From positions 6,849,954 to 6,913,953 of the forward strand of contig NC_087066.1 of NCBI RefSeq assembly GCF_963678635.1: 64,000 bases of DNA, given 5' to 3'. The notes beneath the pieces are model-generated. The model had not been told where the DNA came from. It saw nothing but the letters and a program-made list of their open reading frames with translations, and ran no database searches. Both the position numbers and the translations under genes were made by a program. The DNA is from Symsagittifera roscoffensis (taxonomy: Eukaryota; Xenacoelomorpha; Acoela; Convolutidae). Below, in pieces: positions 34,748-46,718 of this stretch (positions within the stretch are counted from its first letter, which is position 1; the number at the start of each line of letters is the position of its first letter).

Positions 34748-35639
34748 TTAGTCGATAGAAAAAAATCTATATCAAAAAAATAAACAATTGTTTGGTGATA
34801 TCCTATGAACAAAAAATTTTCAATGCGTGCTAAAAATGACCATTTTCTTATGAAAATGCTCATTTTTGCTTCCGTTTGTGTTTCCCACCGAGTAAAATTT
34901 GTTTCAGATTTTATTTAAAAAAGAGTATAAAATGGGTAAACTCATCAAGAAGAAAAAAAACAATACTTTAAACTTTTGCTTTTTTTTCTTTCTGAAAGTT
35001 TCGGGGTTTTCGGAGTATATTTTTTTGTTCAAGTGTGTGAAACAAATAGAAAAAAAATTGGATACTCAATTCCTCTGGCATTTCCTCAAATAATTAAAAA
35101 GACTGAATAAATCAATTGATATTACTCAAGTACGTCAAAAAGTTACAATTAATCATTATTTTTTTTGAAATTTACAATAAAAATGTTTTGTATAATAAAT
35201 AAAAATAAACCCTTAAGCTTTGCCCTTAAGTCCAACGCAGAGAAGCTCATATAGTAATTTGATTATTATTAATTTAATGAAGTTCCAATTAGAATCAGTT
35301 TGTGCGAGAGAAAATTATTAATCTCGTTTTTCACAAAATAATAAGTATGTAGTTATAAATATCAAAATAAAAATAAACCTTAACGATTTGCAATGCGTCC
35401 AACGCTGAGAAGCTCTTATGTTGAAATATTAAAATATTGATAGATTGCACAAAGGAAAGCAAAACTTCAATATTTTTCATCAATTTTATTAATGTTACCA
35501 CAATTGATCATTTTCAAATGGTTATAATTTTTTCAAATCATCTTTACATTTCATTTTAAACTAATTATAATCCAAATTGTCATGATTTTCATCAATAACA
35601 TTCACAATATTAAAGACTTCTTCTCTGTCTTCTGCATCA
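34748..35639. other. AT-rich spacer, no gene seen
   Basis: Very AT-rich, with two similar stretches (near 35190-35240 and 35370-35420, AATAAACCTTAA then CCAACGC-GAGAAGCTC) forming an imperfect direct repeat. Probably 3' flank of the Helentron. Confidence 0.4.
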
Positions 35640-35835
35640 TATAAAGAAACCAGTTGCCCATGGTTGGTTGTTTTATGTGTACTGACTTATTCCTTCGGTT
35701 GTGGAATTTAATCGCCGAAGTTCTTCAGATAAACTTTTTTTGTTTGTGACACAAAGTAGATTCTGCTTTTGAATTTTGCAACACTGACGATAACAAAAAC
35801 AAAACAGTTTTCCGTTGATGGCACACTACAGTGAT
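35640..35835 (-). pseudogene. GIY-YIG-like nuclease tail fused after the helicase
   Basis: Directly after the helicase end comes NHCSVPSTENCFVFVIVS, then RIYFVSQTKKVYL, and in the next frame LRRLNSTTEGISQYT and NQPWATGFFI. The order (V-Y-V-like strand, Y-x-G/S-Q-T, R-L, G-x-x-x-T, then PW) is that of GIY-YIG endonucleases, with the two signature triads degraded (FVF for GIY, YFVSQT for YIGQT). One frame change and two stops. The C-S-V-P lead-in continuous with the helicase indicates a fusion. Confidence 0.55.
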
Positions 35836-37310
35836 TTCGCAGAAACTGCGGTGTTGCAATTTCATTATGGCCGTCCTGGTTGTTTTCCGAATTCTTCAGG
35901 GAAGTAAAGAAGTTGTACAATCGCTCTTCAGTCATATTTCTCTTGCTTTAGAGATTGCCGGATCGTATTCAATAGTTCAACTTTGTTCCCAACAAAAAAC
36001 AAATCTTTCAAAAAACGAACTCTACTTAAAATAACGTATAATTGCGATATTAACCACAAGGAATTTTTTTTGCTATTTGAGAAATAGCTATTGCAAGGTA
36101 TCGGAGTGTGTCCCCCATGAATTTATGTATGGTCATTGCAATATAATTGATGACTGGAAATTGAATTTTTCTGACAGTGTTACCCTTGTAGCTGAAAATG
36201 TGTCCCCCAGACTTTCTCAGTGTCACCTGAGGCCAAGATCGATATGTTGCAATCAGTATGTTCTCATTTGAGTTTGCATCCGACGATGGGCAACAAAAAC
36301 GCTAACACTGTTATCTGTAAGCCTGGCACGTTTCTGGTCGCACGCAAAACTGCATCTGGATGAAGTATTAACTTTTCGTAATCGGTATTTTGATTGTTGA
36401 GGATTGATGCAACCTCAAACATTTTAAAAGTTAATTTGAAAAAATCGAATGGTATTCTTTATTAGAAATTAGTGAACCGTCATTAAAATAACAATAGAAT
36501 GAACAAATCAAATTTTTGTGTCAACCTACTTGAGATGATCCGGTTTGCCATAAGTGTGATTTTCTGGGAGAGACCTCATCTAAGGCATAAACAAGCGTGT
36601 GATTCAATCCTGTCTCTGTTTTTTTATCACAGTATTCGTTGAAGCATTCTTTTTCTGCTGCACGTTTACCGAAAACTTTCATAATGAAAGGTTGATATAT
36701 GGAAGTCCAATGAGGAACGAAGTTACAGTTTTCGGAAATTGTATTGACACATTTTTCAATTTCTTCTGTCTGAAGTGGACGTTTTTCAACTAATTTCGAA
36801 AGTGTTTGCCCAGCTGGATCTATCATTCGATCAAAATAATTTAAAAAATGATAGTCGAAATTAATTAAAAAAGAAGACGAAGTAAAAAATATTTTGCCCT
36901 GTTATGTTAGGTAGTTGGCAGCAGTCTCCATTTGCTATCATGGCAAGTCTACCAAAGGAAGACTCATTGTTTTTTAGTTTGCGTAGTATGTGATCCATAG
37001 CCACCCACGTCTCTGCATTGATCAAACTAGTTTCCTCAACAAAAAAGACCTGAAGTTGTGATAAAAGGGTGCGTCGCTCGTTATCATTATTTAGTTTTAC
37101 CAGCGCCTGATCAGCCTGCGATAATGGATCTAAAGTGTTCACAGCAATTTTAAGTAGTTTGTGGATATGTTCGCCGTTTAAACTGTCTGCTCTACGTGAC
37201 GCAAGGCTGGTTGTGTAGGAAACCAATCTGTTACATACCGTGTAGGCGAGCACTAATCCACTAACAAATGTCTTCCCTGTTCCAGGGTTTCTTATGACAA
37301 AAAAAAACAT
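35836..37310 (-). pseudogene. Helentron PIF1-like helicase, broken
   Basis: Superfamily 1B helicase pieces in correct order on the - strand: Walker A RNPGTGKTFVSG (about 37290-37255), Walker B VFFVEETSLIN (about 37060-37030), NGDCCQLPNITGQNIF (about 36935-36890), then DPAGQTLSKLVEKRP and FGKRAAEKECFNEY (36826-36521), VINYIAMTIHKFMGDTL (about 36160-36105) and YVILSRVRFLKDLFFVGN (about 36035-35975). The helicase would unwind the transposing strand. The reading frame is broken at least four times, including an apparent insertion of AT-rich sequence near 36890-36830. Confidence 0.75.
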
Positions 37311-37538
37311 AATATATGCTCGTGTCAGAAGTAATTGTAGTATAAATTTAAAATTTTCATATGAACGAATCTTCTAGTTTCCTTAAAAACTGTAAATTTT
37401 TTCTGTTAGGTAAAGTTTTTCTGAAAATAAAACGCTTCATCGTATATAATCACTAACAAGTTTTTAGCGATTAATTAGTTTTTAGTTTAACTGTTTTTTT
37501 TCTTTTATGTTGATTGATTTTTAAACTTATCAATTGAA

Positions 37539-39257
37539 CTAAGTTTTACCTAAAATGACTTGATGTTTTGTATGTCTCATGTTATTGAGTGTTCTTGTTA
37601 TTCGAACACTGAACTTGTTATTGAGTGTTCGAATTATCTTTTTTAAAGTTGTTCGTTGTTCAATAAAAGATTCTTCACATTGGTTCAGCCCTTTTCTAAA
37701 CTCTGGTCGCCAGTATTCATTAAAAATTTGTATGTCCTCTGGTAAATTTTCCAGTCCAAGTTGTCTGACACGCTCAAACATTTTAAGTTGGGTGTGGCAA
37801 AAATAATCGGGTGTTAATTTGACAGAAACGAAACAACGATAAAATTGTTCCACATTAGAAACAATTCGTATTTCTGGAGGTCTCAAATTAGATTTTGTTA
37901 TATTGTCAAGATTTTCATCTCATTGTAAGGAATCGTTCAAAATTTGTCGTTGAGAGACCGTTATTTTCCTAAAATTTGGTAAATTTGGAACATGATTACG
38001 AAAATTGAATTTATTCAAGTTTTCGTTTAGTTTTGATAATCGTTTGGAAGATTTAACAAAACGCGCTCACTGGGTACATTCTGTACATGAACAAAGACCA
38101 TATTAGTGAAGACATATGGTTCACCAAGCAGCCAGAAAACGCTTTCCGTAATGGACAATTTTTGGCATAACGTTTTTTGTACTTGTCTCTTATTTTTCTG
38201 TTCGTAATCTAGTAAAAATTTTACCGAGGCTAATCTCTTGTTCTGAATGCCAACATCCTGTAATCTGAAGTTTTTTCCATCCGTTCCGGCAGTTATTTTT
38301 GCATCGGCGTATTCTTCATTTTTTGTTGCATATCATGTCAAGTAATTGCAAGTAATGTCCTGTTGTAAAAAGGAGGCAAGTGCTTGATCTTGTTATGCAG
38401 AAATTTTTTGTAATAATAGTTAAAATGTGCTCTCCATTTGCTGCGGCGTACATATATTTTTCACAGGCCATTTCACCGTTTACCTGAAACCCATTTTTTT
38501 CATCTTCTTTGGCTAAATGTAAGTCAATTAATGTCACAATGTCTGGATAATTTTGCTGTATCGATAACAACCAATGATAATGACAAGAAGGATTAGCAGG
38601 TGTTCTACTGACTTTGTTGCCTTCTAAATCTTTCCTTTTTTGACAGCGATTTCCACTTTTTTCGCAATCGTGTGTATGAATTTTTATACATTCTTCATGG
38701 GTATCTTTTCATTTTCATGAATTAGCTCCAAATTTGAGTTACAAATGTTTTGAAAATCTTGAAAAATAGTCTGCTCTGAGCATTGAATTATATTATTGTC
38801 GTAACTGTTTGAATTTACCCATAAGAGAACATTGTAATGAGGCAGATTTCCTACTGTAGATTAAAACTCTGACCGACTCCAAATTTTTCCACTTTTTCTT
38901 TGAGGTTTTCCGAAGAGTGAAGAATCAAGTTTATTAAGTATTTAATACTTCTTGGCCAGCATCGCACAACCGTAGACATTTATCTACTGCTTTCAATAGT
39001 TGTGCTAAGCCAGGATGGTGTTTTTGATTGCAAGTAAGTGTTACAAAAAAATTGACGCTAGATCGCCGTAACGATGCTGATAACTGTTTAACACATCTGT
39101 CATTATCAATCAAACTGAGCGATATTTCATTGAACAACCTTAGTTTTTTGTTGCCAATAGTTAATGACTGGAGGCCTCGCTGAAAGTATTCCTTTGAATG
39201 TTTTCCAGATAGATTTAGATTTATCAAACAATCCGTCATATATTGTATGTATTTCAA
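37539..39257 (-). pseudogene. Helentron Rep (HUH-type) nuclease region, broken
   Basis: At 39257-38934 is RRSSVNFFVTLTCNQKHHPG, the conserved start of the Helitron Rep core. At about 38850 GNLPHYNVLLWV occupies the place of the two-histidine HUH motif, with Asn replacing the second His. Then come a Cys/His segment (HDCEKSGNRCQKRKD), QVNGEMACEKYMYAAANGEH (38570-38316) and RPPEIRIVSNVEQFYRCF (37886-37539). This protein would nick and rejoin DNA by a Tyr-linked rolling-circle mechanism. Several frames are needed. The region between about 38.3 and 37.9 kb is protein-like but unrecognised. Confidence 0.7.
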
Positions 39258-39286
39258 ATTTGATGATGTTTGGAGGCTAATATCTG

Positions 39287-39722
39287 TTAGTCGAGTTTGA
39301 AAATGCTGTAACAGTCCGGAAAATCCATAATGTTGGCAATCCTTATTGGAACCATAAAGGTAATAAGAAAAGCCCCAAGACTTGAACCATCAATTAATTG
39401 TTTATAAAAAAATATGACGGGAACAGCAGAACCTCTACTTGCAATAATGACAATGAAGCACTTTCTGATATATAGTGCTTTGGTTTTCTGATATATACTT
39501 TTAATCGACATTTCTTTCATTTTCTCTTTGTTCAATGTGACTTCAGCACCTGTGCAACCATCTCTTGTGCAATAAAAATACGTACTTTCGGATGGTAAGT
39601 AAATGAAAAAAAAAACAAGTTCTTGACTGAATTTGTTGGAACATTTTCTTGAGCAACAAGTTGGAAGTTGACTTGATAAAATACGTTGACACAAATTTTC
39701 TGACTTTCTATTATCTGACTTT
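39287..39722 (-). pseudogene. N-terminal region of the Helentron Rep-helicase protein
   Basis: A 135-codon frame with CRKCSNKFSQELVFF-like text (reads CSRKCSNKF) and FYCTRDGCTGAEVTLNKEKM suggests Cys-rich zinc-binding segments, as often precede the Rep domain. It is in the right place and on the right strand. No further similarity is claimed. Confidence 0.45.
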
Positions 39723-40083
39723 ATTTTGCTTTCTAGTTCATATGGTAAACATCTGATTCAGTATGATGAATTATATTCCAATCTGTAAACTTTTTAGCTA
39801 TTTCCTGCAAAAACGTTTAAAAACGTGAACTAGTTTTTGTCCCCAGTTTTATCTTCAAATGTTTGAGAGTTTCTGCATATGCTGCTCTGGTACGATTTCA
39901 TTTGATCAATTCGTTCCTATATGGTAACAATTTGTAATCTTTTTGCAAAAATGATTCTTTCGAAGATGATATTATGTTAATATCAAGTAACATAGCAAGT
40001 GATATGTGATAATCAATTGTAAAGCAAATGAACGGTAGCTTATTCAAATTGAACAAACATGGTTTATAAAGTTGGTTCCATGA

Positions 40084-40193
40084 CATTCTACCCTATTCCA
40101 ATCTACCCTGTGCTAATCTACCCTATAATATTCTATCCTACAAACCAATCTACCTTATACCAATCCACCCTATACCATTCTACCCTATAATTA
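40084..40193. repeat. 15-bp tandem repeat CCAATCTACCCTATA
   Basis: About seven imperfect units of (CCA)ATTCTACCCTATA / CCAATCTACCCTATA directly adjacent. Confidence 0.85.
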
Positions 40194-40440
40194 AAGCAAT
40201 TGAAACTTACCCTATCCTCTTGAAGAATCCGAAACAGTATATCTCCGAACAAATCAAAGAACTATTAATTGTGATCAAAGAATAATTGACGCATGTGAAC
40301 AAAATATCAAAGCAACGTAAAACTTGCTTGTTCCAAATGGAAATGAGTTCAAAGCATGAACGAACAGAAATTTTGATCCAATATTGCTATAGAAATGCGT
40401 TGCGGCTATTTCTTAAACAAACAAAAGTCATATCACATCA

Positions 40441-40505
40441 AGTCGACATAGCTTAGCGGATAATGCATGTGTTTTAAAATTAAAAGTTCGAAAGATCAAA
40501 TCACC
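40441..40505 (+). repeat. tRNA-like stretch (possible SINE head)
   Basis: TAGCTTAGCGG fits an A-box, and AAGTTCGAAAGATCAAATC about 33 nt later partly fits a B-box. No cloverleaf was confirmed. Confidence 0.3.
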
Positions 40506-40582
40506 AAGAAGTCAAATTTTGAATGAAATTCGAAAACTACTGAGGGTTTGATTAGTTGATCACAAAAGGAGGGGTAGACCCC

Positions 40583-40608
40583 CCAGTACCAGGCCCAGGC
40601 GGTACTGG
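40583..40608. other. GC-rich hairpin
   Basis: CCAGTACC and GGTACTGG form a perfect 8-bp stem around a 10-nt loop, embedded in an unusually GC-rich 60 bp. It lies just beyond the 3' end of the MULE coding region and could belong to the end of that element. Confidence 0.5.
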
Positions 40609-40769
40609 AGGGCGGGGTGATGGAGAAGGTAAAAATTTTTTGATATTGGCCTCTATTACCTCCCAAAATATCAGACTTCTACGGCCACAGGAACCTCAAA
40701 AAGTGTACTTTTTTTAGAAATTAAATTAAATTTTTGAAAAACTCATAAAATTTGATAAAATAAACAGAG

Positions 40770-41990
40770 TTAGTAATGACTTAATTGCGCGAGAGAATAC
40801 AAATATGTTAAAATAGAATCTTTGTTAAAATTGTTGCAAATGTTTTTCACGTTCTCATTCAATTCCCTGTACTTCTTGCGACTGGGGTTGCTGTTTCCCC
40901 CCATTGCTTTCAATATATTGAATTTTTGATTGGCAGCATCTAATTTGATTTGTTCCAGAAAGATGTGAACAGATGGGTGGTTTCCTTTAAAGAGAGTAGC
41001 AACGCCAAGATGCCAGCCTTTTACAGCATTTGTTGTCCTTATTAACCCAGCAGCTGCTTCTTCGGAATGATTCCAAAGGTTTACTGGAAAGAGAGGGTCG
41101 CGAGAATTCCTTCCGATGGTTTCGCCTTTGATGTAGGTGCGCTGGAAGTATGAGGCTACCTCATCAATTTTCTCAGTTATGCTGTCATCGAGATCAAATT
41201 TGTCAGACACTTTCGATTTCCTCAATAACCAAGTCAAAAGCAGCCTTGACCATTTCAACTGGTACAAAACTTAGAGCTGGAATTAAGCGCAACGACCAAT
41301 TGAGATCGTGATTAGTTTCGTACAGTCGTTTTAGGCCCACTTCGTTTATTTTTCTGTTGAAAGCTTGACATAAATGAAAATAGCAGCCTTTCAGCAACGC
41401 TCCGGTATGATGGCTGGCGAAAGCGTTTAGTGCTGCAGGTTCAAAATCGAGGAGAATGCGGTGAGGCTCGGTGTTTTCGGTGATGGCTGATAATCCCTTC
41501 TGTCGTTTTTTGTAAATGTGCTCTGTTTTGCTTGGCAACAATGCAGAAATGCAGGGGAGATAAAATCCAGCGAGTTGAATGTGGATGGTGTAAAGTTGAT
41601 AAAATTGAATAGGGCAAACTTTGAACGTTACACCGCACAGCCACACATCTCGATGCAATATCAAGCTCTGGATATTGTCGCGATCTCCAAAAATCAACAC
41701 CATTTCTGGATCTTTAATGCCGCTATTGAAGACTCAAAAATCCTCGTGTTGCTTTGGTACTTCAAAATGTCTGTCGACAATGGGAGGCAATGTGGGTCTC
41801 TCATTTACCTTCTGTCGGTTGAGGGCCCGATTAATCGCCGACCGGCAGGGAAGAGCTAATCGGATGGCTTTTTCGGACACAGACTTCAGGCCGTTTGCTA
41901 TTTTTATGCTGTTGACTGTTACTTGCTGAATTTTTGTGTCCTGTTTCATTTTCTGCGCGAGAAGCCTTGCATCTGAACAGCCAGGTGCTT
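40770..41990 (-). pseudogene. Mutator-like (MULE) transposase, first family, inserted in the Helentron
   Basis: Three overlapping frames in order on the - strand. 41949-41734 has IKIANGLKSVSEKAIRLALP and PTLPPIVDRHFEVP. 41703-41203 has VCPIQFYQLYTIHIQLAGFY, ILLDFEPAALNAF and LKGCYFHLCQAFNRKI. 41267-40770 has LFPVNLWNHSEEAAAGLIRT and GWHLGVATLFKGNHPSVHIF. These are the core of MULE (FLYWCH-associated) transposases: the catalytic Asp/Glu region (DFE), the C..H motif and the TTNAxxGWH signature. Frames 41703-41203 and 41267-40770 overlap with a shift, so the copy is probably dead. It separates the Helentron OTU/zinc region from Rep. Confidence 0.8.
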
Positions 41991-42583
41991 CTTAATTGAG
42001 TATGTTAGTGACATCGGAATGTATGTTGCACTTATCAAACATTTCTCAAGCTGATCATTGAGGGGCGCGTTGTCGTGGCGTTAAAACTTATTTATTAAAT
42101 CTTCCTCCATATGGTATTCTAGAGCTAAGCTTTGCATGCATTAGTTCTGAGCAGTCAAACCTTTTATGTAAGAAAACAAGATTCCAACGAAGGCAGTAAA
42201 TAATCGCTTTTAACCGACATGTTTCGATAATCATGTACTCAGAGCGACCCGACACCTTTAACTCCTCCTTCTGATTCCGACATGATCCAAGTTGTTGAAA
42301 ATTGACCAACTTTTACAGGCGTTGCACCTCTTAATGTGCTTGTTACGACAGCTGGCGTATCAGAATGGGGATATCAAATATTTTTAGTAGTTGGATGTCA
42401 CATGTTTAATTTTGAACCATTGTCGTTTTTGAACCATTGTCGTGATTTTGAACCAAAGTCCTGTTTGCTAAGTTTCACAGCTGGTTTATTTCAATAGGAA
42501 TAAACTCATCATTGACATCTAAAAAATTCGATCGATTACTCTTCATCTTTACTCTCCAATTTGATTTAAAGGATTTGAAAGTT

Positions 42584-43128
42584 TCATCTAGATAATTCAA
42601 AAAAATGATTGAAACCAATTTGATTACATGTTTCTACAATCTGTGTTGCGCCACAAAAACACTTTGTGGAGGGAAAAGGATACATGTTCATGGCTAGTTT
42701 GTAATGTTCAGCTTTGTATGTACTTAACAACCCTTTGAAATTAATTTCATCGTGTGTTAAATCGTTCATTACTTTGTAGGAATATTTTTTATTTAACTTA
42801 TCCAGCGGAAACCATGATGGACAAGTTTGATTTGGTAATAAGCTGATTAAAGCGTGTTGAGGTAATCTTTTGTAGTCAAAAAAATACATGAATAGTACGG
42901 ATGGCCACGCATTACACCATTCATCACCTTTTAATGATTAAAGCATAAATCGCAAACAGTAAATGTTTTCATTTTTAATAAGTTACCATAACGTCTTGTA
43001 ATACAATCTGTAAGGCGAATAATGTTGGTGTTAAATTGATACCACTCATTAGAATGTCTTTTACATTTTGCACATTTATCAGCGTTTTTAATTAAAAAAA
43101 TAGCTAGTATCGGGTTCTGAGGATACAT
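42584..43128 (-). pseudogene. Helentron zinc-containing region between OTU and Rep
   Basis: 43128-42931 reads ADKCAKCKRHSNEWYQFNTN and TFTVCDLCFNH. 42889-42584 reads LPNQTCPSWFPLDKLNKKYS and STKCFCGATQIVETC. CxxC pairs and a W..W-rich context match the Cys-rich region upstream of Rep in Helentron proteins. A frame change near 42900-42930 separates the two. The 42931-43128 part is duplicated at 46793-47023. Confidence 0.5.
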
Positions 43129-43528
43129 TGAAAACGTCCAGATTTACGTGTCGTGATTTATTTGCAATTAAAACATTGAATGCTTTTTTGAGCTTCAAAC
43201 GCATTGAATCTTCATTTTTTTTTCATTTTGATTTCCAGAATTATTTTTAATAATGGAATTTCTGTTTTCGTTAGTTGATTCACCGTAACTTTTTTTAAAC
43301 AACTTTGACATTATAATTGTTCGTTTCTGATAGTTCTTTGCCATAATTGTCCTTGTGTTCTAAACTTATTATTGGCTCCTTGTGAGTTGTTTGATGATGG
43401 ATTAGGAAATTAGGGGAAGGATTTGTAATAAAGAAGTTGTACATAAACCATGTTCGAGTAATATCAGAATAAAAAAATATATTGGTTTGAAATATAAAAG
43501 AAAATTCGGCTATTTCAATGTCACCACC

Positions 43529-43828
43529 CTACTCTCCGCTTTTCCACATTTTTGATGAGGTAATGTAACTTGGCTTAGTTTCATTTTGTCGGTCTGTATG
43601 TGCATTTAGTTGATCCGTGGTAAATGGAACTTTATTAAATTGGTCACATATTATATTTCTAATGTAATTTGAACTTTGCTGGGAACTTGTAAGTAGATAA
43701 CTGAAAGTACTAAATAAACAATTACCATCTTTGGTAATTTGTGCTGTCTTACCTGGACTTATTTGAATAATATTTGTTGGGAGTTTCAAAAGCGTTGGTG
43801 CCAAATCCATACAAACCAAAATTGACAC
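43529..43828 (-). pseudogene. Helentron OTU-family cysteine protease fragment
   Basis: The - strand frame contains GKTAQITKDGNCLFSTFSYL, the OTU signature DGNCLF with the catalytic Cys, followed by helical NYIRNIICDQF and FTTDQLNAH. OTU domains remove ubiquitin in cells and are also carried by Helentrons. The fragment ends without the distal His motif, and no clear continuation was found. Upstream coding at 44608-44282 (GEWKKHWKQLVSDEEIDVKK) may be part of the same protein. Confidence 0.65.
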
Positions 43829-44281
43829 AAGTATCTTTTTTTTATTCGTTTTCGAATTTAGAACTTACTTCTAAGGATGTTTCCATAAAACAGCGTACCT
43901 CAAGATTCAATGAATCCTTGCTATGCTTCACGCAATACTCGGATTTTGCCGCCAGAAAGCGCTGGCTTTCCTTACATTTTCTGGGTGGGACACTCGTTTT
44001 TGTTCCAATCATCAAGTTTTGAGTTAGTCTTCAGTTCATGATCTAACCATGTTTTTATTTATTTAGCCATGTAATTGATTTTTTTAAAAATCATATTAAT
44101 TGATTCAGATAAGTTAATCGCATCTGAAAGTTTTCGTTGTGTAGATATAATTATGGCCAAATTTTTTACAAACAGGTTAACTTGAAAAACATGAAATTCA
44201 TTAGGATAACTACAAGTAGATTGATAACTTTTGGTTGATTTAAATTTTTTATTTCAACGAAATCATTCACACTGAATTCAA

Positions 44282-44608
44282 TTATAGCAATTTAACAGTT
44301 TTTTTGCAATCATATTTCAAATTAAACAAATTCTTGATTGTATACTGATTATTTGTCACCATTTTTTTCTGGTTGTAACTTTGGTTTCCATTCAAAAGAA
44401 ATCGTGTAACGTCCAAATTTTTCTTAACGTCAATTTCTTCGTCAGATACTAGCTGCTTCCAATGTTTTTTCCATTCACCAGCTTGAGCGAACTCTTTGTA
44501 ATACACTACAAAAACTACAAAAAATTTAATTTTTTCAAGTTCAAAAAAGGAAAGTGAATCAGAGTAAACCTTCTTGAGATTTTTTTTAATTAATAATTTT
44601 AAGAACAA
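44282..44608 (-). pseudogene. Possible 5' part of the Helentron OTU protein
   Basis: A 108-codon frame whose second half (EWKKHWKQLVSDEEIDVKKN) looks protein-like while its first half is AT-driven. It is duplicated at about 48180-48470. Unidentified. Confidence 0.3.
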
Positions 44609-45789
44609 ACATTCTATTCTCTTTTGATAAAAATTATTGTTGAATTTATTTCAAAAAAATCTGAAAATATGCTGATTAATATTTATCAATTTTCGTCTTA
44701 CAAACCTTGAACAGATGTACTTATTTCTTCCGAAAACATGGCGGTATGCCATTTCTGTCAGAAGTAACCGGTCTAATTGGAAGTCGTTATTTTCCTAACA
44801 CAACTGGATAGCGATATGTAACGTCGACGCAATGCCTTGCCTAAGCATTTGTTCAGTTCATATATGTTTTTACGGACATTCCTATTCAAGATACTAGTCA
44901 CCAGAACAGGAACATGCAACTGAATCAATATCCGCTGTGGTGTCATTATAACCTTGAAGGCATTTGCTGCTTTCTGGAATAGTTTTTTTGGTTATTTTCT
45001 ATGCAAACTCACGTCATTTCCTCACAATTGATTCAAAATGTTTCAAGGCACTGGAACGCTTTAAACCTGAAATACCATAGAAGTAGTAGTGGTCATATTT
45101 ATGAACCCATATGTTATCAGGCGAATACAAAACTTCCCTCATTCGTTTCACACGTGAATCCCCGAAAAACAGTATCCTTAAATATCAATCTTCTAATTAT
45201 GATTTTTAACATTTTTCAAATAAATGAAGTAATTAAAATTAAAAACTTTTCCAATGAGTCCTTTCGATCCATTTGACTCCTTGTCTTTCTAAATTATATT
45301 AACTACAAGTATTACTTAATCTTTAATACAAAATATTGTTAAACGCAATTAAAGTTACCGTAACAAAATAAAAACATTTTGCCTAACAAAAATGATAACG
45401 TTTTTTTTTTAAATTAGTTAGGATTAATTTTGAAACCATTTTTTTTCAATACGAAATGAAAAACCGATGATAGATCATAACAAAAAAGAAATGTTGAATC
45501 AAATTTTTCTATACAAAATGAAAAATCAATGATAGATCGTAACAAACAAGTAATGTGCGAGTTATTTACGTTTTGAAAAGACTCATTTTCTGCAAGTTTC
45601 AACGGGAAAGGTAGGTTTTAAATTAGATTATAATTGAATTGTACATTTCAACATTACAGCGTTCTATCAAAAAACTAAAATTAACTTTATTAGGTATCAA
45701 TTTTAAATACTTTGAAAGATGGTTTTTCTTCTTCTTGAAATTGACAGTGCTTTATGAGAATCGTCATCATCCGATTATTACCATGAGAT
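44609..45789. other. Flank of the duplication, no gene supported
   Basis: A 91-codon + strand frame (45001-45276, identical in copy 2 at 48870-49145) is conserved only because the DNA is duplicated, and it has no recognised domain. Confidence 0.4.
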
Positions 45790-46243
45790 CATCATCCACA
45801 TCTACATCTACACGCCTACGTTATCATCTACATCATCATCTAAATCAATATCATCATCTATATGATGTTCGTAAACCTCATCAACTTTCACGTCATCATT
45901 GTCATCTAAGTTATCATCAGTTACCTTATCATGTTTTTTACTATCATCATCTTCATTAAAATCATCACTATTTTCATTCATCAACATGAGCAGCATCTGC
46001 ATCATCATTTTCTAAATCATCCTCACCATAATGATGTTCATATACATAATCAAGTTCCACATCATCATCTGCCCTATTATCATTTACATGATCTTACATT
46101 ACCACCATCCTCACCATCACCACCATCATCCTCATTCTCATCCTCGTCCTCATTTTCAACCTCATCCTCATCCGCATCCTCATCAACAGCATCAACATCA
46201 TCAACAGCATCAACATCACCATCATCATCATCATCGGGTTTAA
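45790..46243. repeat. CAT-trinucleotide-rich microsatellite
   Basis: Long imperfect runs of CAT/CTC triplets (TCATCATCATCATC). Frames give His/Ser/Pro-rich on + and Asp-rich on -, as expected of the repeat, so no protein is called. Lies between the two 2.55 kb duplicates. Confidence 0.9.
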
Positions 46244-46718
46244 TACTGTTTGCATCGCTGTTTTAATAGAACTATGACAGCTTTTTTATTGAGTTTTGAG
46301 GGTTTTTATTATGAGTGTAATAATTCCAATTTGATTTGATGAATCTTATTTCTTCTAAACAATACTTAGCTAGATGCAAAACATATCGGTTTACAAATAA
46401 AATACATTGTGGGGGGAAATTTTTTTAAAACCTACTGAAAAATTCAAAATTTTTTAATTTTTATTTCTACAGCAGCAATATTCTATATATCTTAAAAAAC
46501 ACTCCAAAAACTAGAAGCATCGCCCTGATACGAGCAGTGTTTTTTCCTTAAACATAGTTCATTAACGAGAGAGCTTGAAAAAATTACCATTCCAAATAAA
46601 TTGACCACTATCTGAAAGAATTTAATTGAAGGAAAAAAGTCAATTAAACATTTGACATACCCTTGATGATCGGAAGGGTAAACCTACATGTGATTTAGCT
46701 GTTGAAATTATTTATTGA

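Larger units (their letters stand above)
35640..43828 (-). mobile_element. Decayed Helentron (Helitron-like element 2), interrupted by a MULE
   Basis: Read on the - strand in order: OTU-type cysteine protease (43.8-43.5 kb), a zinc-containing region (43.1-42.6 kb), a MULE insertion (42.0-40.8 kb), an N-terminal zinc-like region of the Rep-helicase protein (39.7-39.3 kb), Rep nuclease (39.3-38.3 kb), a RPPE region (37.9-37.5 kb), PIF1-like helicase (37.3-35.9 kb) and a GIY-YIG-like tail (35.8-35.6 kb). OTU plus Rep plus helicase is the known content of Helentrons (rolling-circle transposons). Many stops and frameshifts show it is inactive. Ends were not located. Confidence 0.75.
42831..45399. 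repeat. 2.55 kb segmental duplication, copy 1
   Basis: Nearly the same sequence recurs at 46719-49269 in direct orientation. It starts at GATTTGGTAATAAGCTGATT and ends near CACCAAAATGATAA-like text. Differences are scattered substitutions and short indels. It contains the Helentron OTU/zinc 5' part and its upstream flank. Confidence 0.95.

Noticed and set aside
45808-46266. Asp-rich (- strand) and His/Ser-rich (+ strand) frames
   Set aside because: Direct translation of a CAT-trinucleotide microsatellite.
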